Shown: positions 38,177 to 47,889 of the stretch, one piece after another
Numbering within the stretch: the first letter of the stretch is position 1
Layout: each line of letters opens with the position of its first letter
Assembly: GCF_000155975.1 (NCBI RefSeq)
Contig: NZ_GG730304.1
Coordinates: forward strand, 2,581-66,580
DNA length: 64,000 bases
Reading direction: 5' to 3'
Origin: Citrobacter youngae ATCC 29220
GTDB taxonomy: Bacteria > Pseudomonadota > Gammaproteobacteria > Enterobacterales > Enterobacteriaceae
Translations under genes and position numbers: made by a program
The notes under the pieces: model-generated
Seen by the model: the letters and a program-made list of their open reading frames with translations, nothing else
Database searches by the model: none
Told to the model about the DNA's origin: nothing

Positions 38177-40450
38177 TTAGTAGTACGACTGTTCACTTTT
38201 CCGCAGCGCCTGCGCCAGTTCTGTGCGGGTAAAAGGTTTACGCAATAACGCCACATCCGGCAGCGCCGGGTTATGCGCCGGACGTAAATCCTGACCGCTG
38301 ATCAGCAGGATAGACAACTGCGGATAATATGCCCGCGCGTGATTAACCACATCCACGCCGCTTAACGCGCCCGGCAGCATTAAGTCGCTGATTAAGATAT
38401 CAATCTCGGATGACGCCGCCAGCATATGCATCGCCTGTTCGCCGTTGGCGGCCTCTAACGTCAGGTAGCCCAGCAGGTGTAATTGCTCACATAACGTCTG
38501 GCGCACATCAGCTTCATCTTCGAGCACCAGCACCAGCTTTTCACCGCTGTTGGCCGCGCGTTCCGCTATCGGCTCGGCCTCAACCTGTACCGGCACCACC
38601 GCGCGAGGAAGCTGCAGTCTGACCGTCGTTCCCTGCCCCGGCGCGCTTTCAATCTCCACCCGGCCACCGGACTGGCGCACAAAGCCGTAGACCATCGATA
38701 GCCCCAGCCCGCTGCCGCTGCCGGTCTGTTTGGTGGTGAAAAACGGCTCAAAGACCTGGGCTTTCACCTCCTGCGACATCCCGTAGCCCCGATCGACGAC
38801 CTCCAGCATCACCATATCCTGCTTACGCCCATCGCTGCGCGTGACCCGCTGGTTCCAGGTACGGATTTTAATCATGCCCGCCTGCCCCTCCATGGCATCA
38901 CGGGCATTCATCACCAGATTGATAATAGCGTTTTCCAGTTGGCTGACGTCAATCCACGCAGGCCAGGCGGGCGACTGAGCCTCGATTTCCAGCGTCAGCG
39001 TGGCCGGGAGCGAATGGCGCATCAGTTCGCCCAGATTTTCCAGCAGCGTTTTCAGTTCTACCGCGTGGGGATGCAATGACTGTTTGCGCGAAAAGGCCAG
39101 CAGCCGCTGGGTCAGCAGCGCCCCGCGCTCGGCGGCTTTAAGCGCCCGATTAATTCTGGGAGCATCGGGCGAGTCTGGCTCAACCAGATCCAGACTGCCA
39201 ATAATCACCGCCAGCAGGTTATTAAAATCATGCGCTAACCCGCCCGTCAGTTGCCCGACAGCCTTCAGCTTTTGGCTGTGCAGCAGCGCCTCTTCCAGCT
39301 CCTGCCGCTCGGTGCGGTCGATTTCCATTTGGCTGGTTTTTTCTTTAAGTAATCGGGTTGTGTGCTCCAGCGACGCGGTGTTACGGGCAAAGACGCTAAA
39401 AGCGCGGGCCAGTTCGCCCAGCTCATCGCGCCGTTGCAGGGCCGGAACGCTGACGTCCGACTCACCGTGCGCCAGCCGGGTCATCGCCTGCGAAATGGCC
39501 GTCAGGTTAGAGCCGAGGTTGCGATAGATATACCAGCCGGCGAAACCGGTAATCACTACCGCCAACAGCGCAAACACCATAATAAACAACGCGCCGGATT
39601 GCAGTTCCTGATGGCTTTGCGCCACCCGCTGCTCAGAAATTAGCGCCACCTGCGAGGCATATTGATTGATATCGCTATTAAGGATCGCCACCAGCGCTTT
39701 GATATGAAACATATACCAGTTGATCGCCAGATCGCTCTGCTCCAGCGCGGAAGAAAGCGGCTCCAGCTTATGCAGTTCCTGATTGAAATCGTTGAGGATA
39801 CGGCTAATCAGCGCACTGGAATGATGTAAAGGCAGCGCGGGCATCACGCTGTCGAGTTGTTTCACCACCGATCGCGGCGTGGGTGTCTCAATGGCGGCAA
39901 CGATCAAGCGGTCTATCTGCTCCAGCAGCATGTCATCCTGCGCGCCGGTAAGCGTTTGCAGATGGCGCAAATAGCTTTGATTCTGATACAGCGAACTGAG
40001 CAGCGCATTACGTTCCAGATGCCGCCGTTGACCACGCTGCAGCATCCCTTCCACGCTGCTTTGTAGCTCCTGGCTGCGCTGGATAATACGCTCGACCAGT
40101 ACCGGCTCCCGCTGCGCCAGCGGGGCGCTGGCCAGCTGTTGCAGCGAATGCTTCAGCGCCCGCTGGGTCTCCTGTAGCCGCTCCGCTTCGCCTTTATATT
40201 CCAGCGCGCCGACCACCTGCGAGAGCCGCACCGCCGCCGTCGCCACGTTGGCCGTATCGCGCGCCAGGTTCATGCTGCCGGTCATGTCGTCGACGGTTTG
40301 CTGCTGCACCTGCTCCTGGATCTGGCTGGCATGCTGAAACCCCAGCACCGCCACGCCGCTCACCATCAGCGTGACCGCCACTACCAGCAGATTGAAGAAC
40401 AGCAATCGTCCGCGCGCACTGGCGAAAAAGTGACGTCCCGGTTGCGGCAT
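38177..40450 (-). CDS. Hybrid sensor histidine kinase of the sugar locus
   Basis: 757 aa. TM1 (15-37); a long helical periplasmic sensor (40-284), similar in size and character to TorS; TM2 (285-308); HAMP (309-362); coiled coil; H box with H407 in GGLAHDFNN; N box NLVMNARDAM (511-520); G box GSGSGLGLS; and a C-terminal receiver domain (637-755) with D689 and K737. No HPt domain follows. ATG 40450 has GGAG 6 nt upstream; 34 in-frame codons before it run into the promoter region. Divergent from the ABC transporter operon, it probably senses the sugar, perhaps via the binding protein, and signals to the response regulator at 46870. Confidence 0.88.
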   Translation of the reverse strand: MPQPGRHFFASARGRLLFFNLLVVAVTLMVSGVAVLGFQHASQIQEQVQQQTVDDMTGSMNLARDTANVATAAVRLSQVVGALEYKGEAERLQETQRALKHSLQQLASAPLAQREPVLVERIIQRSQELQSSVEGMLQRGQRRHLERNALLSSLYQNQSYLRHLQTLTGAQDDMLLEQIDRLIVAAIETPTPRSVVKQLDSVMPALPLHHSSALISRILNDFNQELHKLEPLSSALEQSDLAINWYMFHIKALVAILNSDINQYASQVALISEQRVAQSHQELQSGALFIMVFALLAVVITGFAGWYIYRNLGSNLTAISQAMTRLAHGESDVSVPALQRRDELGELARAFSVFARNTASLEHTTRLLKEKTSQMEIDRTERQELEEALLHSQKLKAVGQLTGGLAHDFNNLLAVIIGSLDLVEPDSPDAPRINRALKAAERGALLTQRLLAFSRKQSLHPHAVELKTLLENLGELMRHSLPATLTLEIEAQSPAWPAWIDVSQLENAIINLVMNARDAMEGQAGMIKIRTWNQRVTRSDGRKQDMVMLEVVDRGYGMSQEVKAQVFEPFFTTKQTGSGSGLGLSMVYGFVRQSGGRVEIESAPGQGTTVRLQLPRAVVPVQVEAEPIAERAANSGEKLVLVLEDEADVRQTLCEQLHLLGYLTLEAANGEQAMHMLAASSEIDILISDLMLPGALSGVDVVNHARAYYPQLSILLISGQDLRPAHNPALPDVALLRKPFTRTELAQALRKSEQSYY

Positions 40451-40564
40451 ATCACGCTCCGTGAAGAAAAATCGCAATATGACAAATATGAACGGCTTCT
40501 GACATTTTGCATTTACATTCCTGTGATGGACTGCTGATATCGGCCACCCCACAGGAGATCCGCT
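40451..40564. promoter_or_regulatory. Divergent promoter region of the sugar locus
   Basis: A 114-nt gap between the kinase gene and the transporter operon. AATATGA is repeated at 40476 and 40485 (9-bp step), and ACATT at 40502 and 40515. Such direct repeats could be boxes for the OmpR-type regulator; this is inference. Confidence 0.4.
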
Positions 40565-42088
40565 ATGAGCAGGACACCGGTTCTGGAGATGCGCAACATT
40601 GCCAAAGCGTTTGGCAAATTTTACGCGCTGAAAGGGGTCGATTTAACCGTCTGGCCGGGTGAGATCCATGCCCTGATGGGCGAGAACGGCGCGGGGAAAA
40701 GCACCCTGATGAAGATCCTCGCGGGCGCCTATACCGCCACCAGCGGCGAGATCCTGATTGACGGTCAGCCGTTTCATATTCGTGGGCCCAAAGATGCGCT
40801 TAGCGCAGGTATCACGCTGATTTATCAGGAGATGCAGCTCGCGCCGAACCTGACGGTGGCGGAAAATATCTTTCTTGGCAGCGAGCTGTCGCGCGGCGGT
40901 CTGGTCCAGCGTAAAGAGATGGTAATGCAGTCGCAGAAAGTCATCGACCGACTCGGCGCCCAGTTTAAGGCCAGCGATCGCGTGATGACGCTGACCATCG
41001 CCGAACAGCAGCAGGTCGAAATCGCCCGCGCCCTGCACCGTAACAGCCGCATTCTGGTGATGGATGAACCCACCGCAGCCCTCTCCTCACGTGAAACCCA
41101 CCGCCTGTTTGAACTGATCATGCGTCTGCGCGATGAGGGAATGGCGATTATCTACATCAGCCACCGCATGGCGGAGGTGTATGAACTCTCGGACCGCGTC
41201 AGCGTCCTGCGCGACGGACAATACGTTGGCAGCCTGACCCGCGACAAGCTCAACGCCTCTGAGCTGGTGCGCATGATGGTGGGCCGTCCGTTAAGCGATC
41301 TGTTCAACAAAGAGCGCGATATTCCCTTAGGCAAAGCGCGCCTCAACGTCCACCACCTGACCGACGGCAGCAAAGTCCAGCCGTGCAGTCTACTGGTGCG
41401 CTCCGGCGAGATCGTCGGCCTCGCCGGATTAGTCGGCGCCGGGCGCTCCGAACTGGCGCAACTGATTTTTGGCGTACGCAAAGCCGTCGGCGGCATGATT
41501 GAAGTCGATGGCGAGCCGGTGGTGATCCACTCCCCGCGCGAGGCGATTGACCACGGTATTGGCTTTTTGACCGAAAACCGCAAAGAACAGGGGCTGTTTT
41601 TAGAACTGGCGGCGGCAGAGAACATCACCATGGCGACGCTGGAGCGCGACGCCAACTGGGGCATGCTCGATCGCAAAAAGGCGCAGGCCATTTCCGATGA
41701 CGCCATCAAATTGCTCAACATCCGCGTTCCGCACGCACAGGTACGCGCGGGGGGGCTGTCCGGCGGCAATCAGCAAAAGCTGCTGATCTCGCGCTGGGTG
41801 GCGATCGGCCCGCGTATTTTGATCCTCGATGAACCCACGCGCGGCGTGGACGTCGGCGCGAAAAGCGAGATCTACCGGATCATGAACGAGATGGCGCGCA
41901 AAGGCGTGGCGATCCTGATGATCTCCAGCGAATTACCGGAAGTCGTTGGCATGAGCGATCGCGTGTACGTCATGCGGGAAGGCAGCATTGTCGGCGAGCT
42001 GAACGGGCAAAGCATTACTCAGGAAAATATTATGACGCTGGCAACCGGCGTGAACGACTCTCATCAGCAGGCGGTGCCCCATGAATAA
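40565..42088 (+). CDS. Sugar ABC transporter ATPase (RbsA family)
   Basis: 507 aa with two ABC domains. The first has Walker [10 protein letters not shown], signature and Walker B ([12 protein letters not shown]). The second has the altered P-loop GLVGAGRSE typical of RbsA/MglA/XylG, signature [14 protein letters not shown] and Walker [12 protein letters not shown]. First gene of the operon; ACAGGAG ribosome-binding site. Overlaps the permease gene by 8 nt. Confidence 0.95.
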   Translation: MSRTPVLEMRNIAKAFGKFYALKGVDLTVWPGEIHALMGENGAGKSTLMKILAGAYTATSGEILIDGQPFHIRGPKDALSAGITLIYQEMQLAPNLTVAENIFLGSELSRGGLVQRKEMVMQSQKVIDRLGAQFKASDRVMTLTIAEQQQVEIARALHRNSRILVMDEPTAALSSRETHRLFELIMRLRDEGMAIIYISHRMAEVYELSDRVSVLRDGQYVGSLTRDKLNASELVRMMVGRPLSDLFNKERDIPLGKARLNVHHLTDGSKVQPCSLLVRSGEIVGLAGLVGAGRSELAQLIFGVRKAVGGMIEVDGEPVVIHSPREAIDHGIGFLTENRKEQGLFLELAAAENITMATLERDANWGMLDRKKAQAISDDAIKLLNIRVPHAQVRAGGLSGGNQQKLLISRWVAIGPRILILDEPTRGVDVGAKSEIYRIMNEMARKGVAILMISSELPEVVGMSDRVYVMREGSIVGELNGQSITQENIMTLATGVNDSHQQAVPHE

Positions 42089-43076
42089 TCCAACCAATCC
42101 CCAGCAGGTGGCGAAATCCGCCTCCGCAAAAAAAATGCTGATGAGCGATCTGATGCAAACGGTCGGTATATTGCCGATTTTGATCCTGATTGTGGCGGTA
42201 TTTGGCTTTATCGCGCCAAATTTCTTCACCGAAAGCAACCTGCTGAATATTACCCGCCAGGCCTCGATCAACATCGTGCTGGCGGCTGGCATGACCTTCA
42301 TTATTTTAACCGGCGGGATCGACCTCTCGGTTGGCTCGATTCTCGGCACCACCGCCGTTGCGGCGATGGTGGTTTCTCTTATTCCGGAGTTTGCCATGCT
42401 GTCGATTCCGGCGGCGCTAATGCTCGGCCTGGTGCTGGGGCTGTTTAACGGCGCGCTGGTCGCTTTTGCTGGACTACCGCCGTTTATCGTCACGCTTGGA
42501 ACGTATACCGCGCTGCGCGGCGCGGCCTACCTGTTGGCCGATGGCACCACGGTGATTAACTCCAACATCAGCTTTGAATGGATCGGTAACAACTATCTCG
42601 GCCCGGTGCCATGGCTGGTGGTGATTGCGCTGGCGGTGGTGGTGGTGTGCTGGTTCATCCTGCGCCGCACCACGCTCGGCGTTCATATTTACGCGGTCGG
42701 CGGCAATATGCAGGCGGCGCGCTTAACCGGCATCAAAGTGTGGCTGGTACTGCTGTTCGTCTACGGCATGAGCGGTTTGCTCTCCGGTCTGGGCGGGGTG
42801 ATGAGCGCCTCGCGGTTATACAGCGCCAACGGCAACTTAGGCATGGGTTACGAGCTGGACGCCATCGCGGCGGTGATCCTCGGCGGCACCAGCTTTGTCG
42901 GCGGCATTGGCACCATCACCGGCACGCTGGTGGGGGCGCTGATCATCGCCACGCTCAATAACGGCATGACGCTGATGGGCGTCTCCTATTTCTGGCAACT
43001 GGTGATCAAAGGGGCGGTGATCATCATAGCGGTGCTGATCGACAAATACCGTACCCGGCACCATCAAAGTGCATAA
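42081..43076 (+). CDS. Sugar ABC transporter permease (RbsC family)
   Basis: 331 aa with about 8-10 membrane segments. The family motifs [13 protein letters not shown] and the EAA-like region [14 protein letters not shown] are present. Translationally coupled to the ATPase gene. It forms the membrane channel of the importer. Confidence 0.95.
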   Translation: MNNPTNPQQVAKSASAKKMLMSDLMQTVGILPILILIVAVFGFIAPNFFTESNLLNITRQASINIVLAAGMTFIILTGGIDLSVGSILGTTAVAAMVVSLIPEFAMLSIPAALMLGLVLGLFNGALVAFAGLPPFIVTLGTYTALRGAAYLLADGTTVINSNISFEWIGNNYLGPVPWLVVIALAVVVVCWFILRRTTLGVHIYAVGGNMQAARLTGIKVWLVLLFVYGMSGLLSGLGGVMSASRLYSANGNLGMGYELDAIAAVILGGTSFVGGIGTITGTLVGALIIATLNNGMTLMGVSYFWQLVIKGAVIIIAVLIDKYRTRHHQSA

Positions 43077-43105
43077 CAACAACATCTTACTTCGAGGAAT
43101 ACAGC

Positions 43106-44047
43106 ATGAGATTGAAGCCATTAGTGACCGCGCTCTGTGCTGGCGCACTGCTTGCTGCGGCTCCGTTTGTGCAGGCAAAAGAACTGAAATCGATCGGTGT
43201 TACGGTGGGCGATCTGGCCAACCCGTTCTTCGTGCAGATCACCAAAGGCGCGGAGCTGGAAGCACGCAAACTGGCGGGCGATAGCGTCAAAGTGACGCTG
43301 GTCTCCAGCGGTTACGATCTGGGGCAGCAGGTGTCGCAAATCGATAACTTTATCGCCGCCAAAGTCGACATGATTATCCTTAACGCCGCCGACTCCAAAG
43401 GCATCGGCCCGGCGGTAAAACGCGCGAAAGACGCGGGGATTGTGGTGGTGGCCGTTGACGTAGCGGCTGAAGGCGCAGACGCGACCATCACCTCTGATAA
43501 CACCCAGGCGGGTGAAATGGCCTGTAAATACATTACCGACCGTCTGAAAGGGAAAGGCAACGTCGTCATCATCAACGGACCGCCGGTTTCCGCCGTGCAG
43601 AACCGTGTGGAAGGCTGCCAGACCGAGTTCAAACGCCACCCGGACATCAAGGTGCTGTCATATAACCAAAACGCCAAAGGCAGTCGCGAAGGCGGACTGG
43701 AGATCATGACCGCGCTGCTGGCGGCAAATCCAAAGATCGATGGCGTATTCGCCATTAACGATCCTACGGCGATCGGGGCCGATCTGGCGGCCAAACAGGC
43801 GCAGCGTAGCGAATTCTTTATTGTTGGCGTCGACGGATCGCCTGACGGTGAAGAGGCGCTGAAGCGCGAAAACTCACTATTTGTGGCGACTCCGGCACAA
43901 GATCCGCAGGTGATGGCTGCCAAAGCGGTCGAAATCGGCTATGACATACTGCAGGGGAAACCCGCCCCGAAAGAGCCCGTGCTGATCCCGGTGACGATGA
44001 TCGACAAAAACAACGTCGGCAATTATAAGGGTTGGACGGTGAAATAA
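43106..44047 (+). CDS. Periplasmic sugar-binding protein (RbsB family)
   Basis: 313 aa; signal peptide to about residue 24 (PFVQA-KEL), then a type I periplasmic binding fold. Ligand-contact motifs typical of pentose/hexose binders: GVTVGDLANPFFVQITKGAE, NAADSKGIGPAVKRA, NDPTAIGADLAA, VDGSPDGEEAL. AGGAA ribosome-binding site. The sugar cannot be read from sequence; D-lyxose or a related aldose or ketose fits the neighbours. Confidence 0.93.
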   Translation: MRLKPLVTALCAGALLAAAPFVQAKELKSIGVTVGDLANPFFVQITKGAELEARKLAGDSVKVTLVSSGYDLGQQVSQIDNFIAAKVDMIILNAADSKGIGPAVKRAKDAGIVVVAVDVAAEGADATITSDNTQAGEMACKYITDRLKGKGNVVIINGPPVSAVQNRVEGCQTEFKRHPDIKVLSYNQNAKGSREGGLEIMTALLAANPKIDGVFAINDPTAIGADLAAKQAQRSEFFIVGVDGSPDGEEALKRENSLFVATPAQDPQVMAAKAVEIGYDILQGKPAPKEPVLIPVTMIDKNNVGNYKGWTVK

Positions 44048-44061
44048 CCCGCCACAACAAC

Positions 44062-44143
44062 GCTGGATGGCGGCAAAAATGCCTTCTCCGACCTACAAAT
44101 TCATACCGATCTTGTAGGCCGGATAAGCGCAGCGCCATCCGGC
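44062..44143. repeat. REP pair between binding protein and isomerase genes
   Basis: A decayed REP (44062-44097) and an intact inverted REP (44114-44143) lie between the genes at 43106 and 44167. Usual position for stabilising the transporter part of the mRNA, so that the abundant binding protein can be made in excess. Confidence 0.85.
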
Positions 44144-44166
44144 GCTATATAAGGAGGATTCTGCCG

Positions 44167-44850
44167 ATGAAACGCTCCGCAATAAACGAAATCCTTGGCC
44201 ACACGCGCCAGTTTTTTTCTCTGCACGACGTACATCTCCCCCCTTTCGCCAGTTTCCCGCCGACCCAATGGCGCAAGCTTGACGCCTCTGCCTGGAGCGA
44301 AGTTTTCGACCTCAAACTCGGTTGGGATGTCACCGCGTTTGGCGGCAACAACTTCGCCGCTCAGGGGTTAACGCTGTTCACCCTGCGTAACGGTTCGCCA
44401 AAAGGTATGCCTTACGAGAAATGCTACGCCGAGAAAATCATGCATGTTCGCGATGCGCAGGTCACACCGATGCATTTTCACTGGCGCAAACGCGAAGACA
44501 TTATCAATCGCGGCGGCGGCAATTTAATAGTGGAACTGTGGAACGCCGGTCTCCGGGAGCAAACCGAGGATAGCGACGTGAGCGTGGTGATTGACGGCTG
44601 TCGACAAACCCATGCTGCGGGTAGCCGACTGCGCCTGACGCCAGGCGAAAGCATCTGCCTGCCGCCGGGTCTGTATCACAGCTTCTGGGCGGAAGAAGGA
44701 TTTGGCGACGTGCTGGTCGGCGAGGTTTCTTCTGTTAATGACGACGACCACGATAACCATTTTCTGCAACCGATCGCCCGCTATAACGACATTGAAGAAG
44801 ACGAACCGGCGCAGCTGGTGCTGTGTAACGAATATCGCCTGTTCCGCTAA
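44167..44850 (+). CDS. D-lyxose isomerase (cupin ketol-isomerase)
   Basis: 227 aa, matching the D-lyxose isomerase characterised from E. coli O157:H7. The cupin metal ligands H103, H105, E110 (PMHFHWRKRE) and H171 (LPPGLYHSFW) are all present. It interconverts D-lyxose and D-xylulose, and D-mannose and D-fructose. Start at 44167 has AAGGAGG upstream; the 45 in-frame codons before it lie in the REP pair. Confidence 0.92.
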   Translation: MKRSAINEILGHTRQFFSLHDVHLPPFASFPPTQWRKLDASAWSEVFDLKLGWDVTAFGGNNFAAQGLTLFTLRNGSPKGMPYEKCYAEKIMHVRDAQVTPMHFHWRKREDIINRGGGNLIVELWNAGLREQTEDSDVSVVIDGCRQTHAAGSRLRLTPGESICLPPGLYHSFWAEEGFGDVLVGEVSSVNDDDHDNHFLQPIARYNDIEEDEPAQLVLCNEYRLFR

Positions 44851-44864
44851 CCAAGGAGCGCATT

Positions 44865-45725
44865 ATGCCGTTGATATCTCTCGCCGAGGGTCTCGCCCAT
44901 GCCCGCGAGCGCCGCTATGCCTTAGGGGCGTTTAACGTACTGGACTCACACTTTCTGCGCGCGCTGTTTGCCGCGGCAAAGCAGGAACGTTCGCCGTTTA
45001 TCATCAACATCGCCGAAGTGCATTTTAAATATGTCTCGCTGGATTCGCTGGTCGAAGCGGTCAAATTCGAAGCCGCGCGGCACGATATTCCGGTGGTGCT
45101 GAACCTTGACCACGGCCTGCACTTTGAGTCCGTCGTCCGGGCGCTGCGCTTAGGCTTCAGTTCGGTAATGTTCGATGGCTCCACGCTGGAATACGAAGAA
45201 AATATCCGCCAGACCCGCGAAGTGGTGAAAATGTGCCACGCCGTCGGCGTATCCGTGGAGGCAGAGCTGGGCGCGGTAGGCGGCGATGAGGGCGGCGCGC
45301 TGTACGGTCATGCCGACGAGTCGCTGTTTACCGATCCTATGCTGGCGCGTGATTTCGTCGACAGAACCGGGATTGACGCGCTGGCGGTCGCCATTGGCAA
45401 TGCCCACGGCAAGTATAAAGGCGTGCCACAACTCGATTTTCCCCGTCTGGACGCGATTCGCCAACAGGCGGCAATTCCGCTGGTACTGCACGGCGGCTCC
45501 GGCATCAGCGATGACGATTTCCGTCGGGCTATCGAACTCGGCATTCACAAAATCAACTTCTATACCGGCATGTCGCAGGCGGCGCTGGCCGCGGTCGAGA
45601 CGCGAATGGCCAATCGCCAGCCGCTGTACGATGAATTTGCCGAACTGCTGTTGGGCATTGAAGAGGCCATTACCGATACCGTTTCTGAACAGATGCGTAT
45701 TTTTGGTAGCGCGGGGCAGATCTGA
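44865..45725 (+). CDS. Class II ketose-bisphosphate aldolase family protein (GatY/KbaY-like)
   Basis: 286 aa zinc aldolase. Catalytic D82 and zinc ligand H83 (NLDHGLH), the EAELGAVGG loop, GNAHGKYKG and VLHGGSGI (further zinc and phosphate ligands) are all visible. In this pathway it should cleave the phosphorylated ketose made by the next gene product into dihydroxyacetone phosphate and an aldehyde. The substrate is inferred, not known. Shares one base with the kinase start. Confidence 0.9.
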   Translation: MPLISLAEGLAHARERRYALGAFNVLDSHFLRALFAAAKQERSPFIINIAEVHFKYVSLDSLVEAVKFEAARHDIPVVLNLDHGLHFESVVRALRLGFSSVMFDGSTLEYEENIRQTREVVKMCHAVGVSVEAELGAVGGDEGGALYGHADESLFTDPMLARDFVDRTGIDALAVAIGNAHGKYKGVPQLDFPRLDAIRQQAAIPLVLHGGSGISDDDFRRAIELGIHKINFYTGMSQAALAAVETRMANRQPLYDEFAELLLGIEEAITDTVSEQMRIFGSAGQI

Positions 45726-46720
45726 TGGAACGTAAAGGCATCATCGCCGCGGGTAACATGCTGGTCGATCATGTGCATCAGATTGTGCAATGGCCGGAAC
45801 GCGGCTGGCTGGCGGAGATCACCCGCAGCGAACGCGCCACGGGTGGCGCACCGCTGAACGTCCTGCTGACGCTGGCGAAAATGCACACCGGATTGCCGCT
45901 GCAGGCGGTGGGATTAATCGGTCAGGACAGCGATGGCGACTACATCATGGCGATGCTGGAGCAGTATCACGTTAATCGCCAGCATGTGCAGCGCACCACG
46001 TTTGCGCCCACATCGATGTCGCAGGTGATGACCGATCCCAGCGGTCAGCGCACCTTTTTCCACTCGCCTGGCGCTAACCGTCTCCTGGATTTACCCGCCT
46101 TTGAGCAACTGGATAGCACCATGAAAATCTTCCATCTGGGCTATCTGCTGCTGCTCGACAGTCTGGACATGCCGGATGAGGTGTACGGGACGCGTAGCGC
46201 ACGGCTGCTGGCGCAAATGCGCGACAACGGCTTTGAAACCTCGTTGGATCTGGTTTCGCGTAAGGGCGACCCGCGTTATCAGCCGCTGGTGATGCCCGCG
46301 CTGCGCCATCTCGACTATCTGGTGATCAACGAACTGGAAGCCGGGGAATTCAGCGGGCTGGAGATCCGCCAGCCCAACGGCGAACTGCACATCCCGCACA
46401 TTGCCACCGCCGCGCGCGAGCTGCTGGATGCGGGCGTGCGCCAGCGGGTGGTGATCCACTGTCCGGAAGGCGCATGGGGTGAAGCGCCGGATCTGCCGGG
46501 CGTTTGGATCCCATCACAGTACCTGGCGCAGGAGGAGATCGTTGGCAGCGTTGGGGCGGGAGATGCGTTTTGCGCCGGGTTTCTGTATGGCTGCCATGAG
46601 CGCTGGTCGCTGACGGACAGCGTCAGGCTGGCGCACGCCTGCGCGCGGGCCAGCCTGCTGTGCGCCAACGCGATAGACGGCGCGAAAACGCTGGATGAGT
46701 TAAAAGCCGGTATGGCTGAT

Positions 46721-46726
<6 letters not shown>
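45725..46726 (+). CDS. PfkB-family carbohydrate kinase
   Basis: 333 aa ribokinase-fold sugar kinase. The N-terminal glycine motif is GGAPLNVLLTLAKM; the C-terminal signature GSVGAGDAFCAGFLYG holds the catalytic Asp. It probably phosphorylates the ketose produced by the isomerase. The stop codon and last codons lie inside a REP element (46721-46749), so the extreme C-terminus (MADA) has been set by the repeat. Confidence 0.92.
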
Positions 46727-46852
<126 letters not shown>

Positions 46853-46869
46853 AACAAAACGCCTGACGA

Positions 46870-47601
46870 TCACGCCGCCTTGTCGTGATGCTGCACATCG
46901 GCGGCAAACACATAGCCCAGGCCGCGCAGGGTTTTAATCAACATCGGCTGATGCGGATTCACTTCTATTTTTCGCCGCAGCCGCATGATTAACACGTCAA
47001 TGGTGCGGTCAAATACCTCAACGCTGTCGCTACGCGTCAGCTCCAGCAATTGTTCGCGACTGAGCACCCGACGAGCGTTTTGCGCCAGCGCCAGCAGCAG
47101 GCTGTATTCGCCCTGCGTCAGCTCCACCTTCAGTTGCTGCGGGTTATGTAACTGGCAACCGGCGGTATCCAGATGCCAGCCATTAAAGGAAAGGCCCGTG
47201 GTTTGCGGACTGCCGCTTTCTGGCGTCAACACGCCAACGCGTCTGAGCACCGCCTTTACCCGCGCCACCAGCACCCGCGCATTGAACGGCTTACCGATAT
47301 AGTCGTCAGCGCCCATTTCCAGGCCGACGACCACATCCGACTCGCTGCCTAAGCCCGTCAGCATTACTACGGGTAATCCGGGCCTCATCTTTTGCACCTG
47401 CTGCAGCACCATCAGACCGTTGATATCGGGCAACATCATATCCAGCAATACCAGTGCGATTTCCGGCTGCGTTTCAACGCAGCGCAGCGCCTCCTGTCCG
47501 CTATGACACGCGGTCACTGCAAAGACGTGTTCGCTCAGCACATCCTGTAAAAGCGTGCAGACAGCGACGTCATCATCCACAACCAGTATGGTTGGCTTCA
47601 T
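46870..47601 (-). CDS. OmpR/TorR-like response regulator of the sugar locus
   Basis: 243 aa. Receiver domain with D54 (LLDMMLP) and K104 (DYIGKPF); C-terminal winged helix-turn-helix (about 135-235; LSREQLLELTRS and VEVFDRTIDVLIMRLRRKIE). It is the likely partner of the hybrid kinase 6.4 kb away, at the other end of the transporter/enzyme operon. Convergent with the kinase gene at 45725. Weak GGGGA-type ribosome-binding site upstream. Confidence 0.9.
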   Translation of the reverse strand: MKPTILVVDDDVAVCTLLQDVLSEHVFAVTACHSGQEALRCVETQPEIALVLLDMMLPDINGLMVLQQVQKMRPGLPVVMLTGLGSESDVVVGLEMGADDYIGKPFNARVLVARVKAVLRRVGVLTPESGSPQTTGLSFNGWHLDTAGCQLHNPQQLKVELTQGEYSLLLALAQNARRVLSREQLLELTRSDSVEVFDRTIDVLIMRLRRKIEVNPHQPMLIKTLRGLGYVFAADVQHHDKAA

Positions 47602-47736
47602 TGTTTATCCCCATTTCTGGCCAACTTAAATGAGTGTGATTGATTCTGCACAGAGTGACAGCGATAAGGCACAAGGATGTGCGGGAAACATAACCTCGGT
47701 CACATTGCCGGGCCGTCACGTATTGGGGATTCGTCA

Positions 47737-47750
47737 CGTCAAATATGACG
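47737..47750 (+). promoter_or_regulatory. Candidate FhlA upstream activating site
   Basis: CGTCA-AATA-TGACG, an inverted repeat centred about 104 nt upstream of the predicted start of transcription. This agrees with the known distance of the fdhF UAS in E. coli. Confidence 0.6.
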
Positions 47751-47821
47751 ACAGCCTGTTTTTCGTCAGGGTTTTGCGCAAAATTCGCCCGTAATATCGA
47801 CGAATGCCCCCGATAAAAACA

Positions 47822-47838
47822 TGGCATAAAAGATGCAT
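47822..47838 (+). promoter_or_regulatory. Sigma-54 promoter of fdhF
   Basis: TGGCATAAAAGATGCAT has GG and GC at exactly the -24/-12 spacing. Transcription should start near 47848, 42 nt before the ATG. fdhF is RpoN- and FhlA-dependent in E. coli. Confidence 0.85.
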
Positions 47839-47889
47839 AACCAAAACGACAAGCGCGTATGCGTGATTTGATTAACTGGAGCGAGACCG

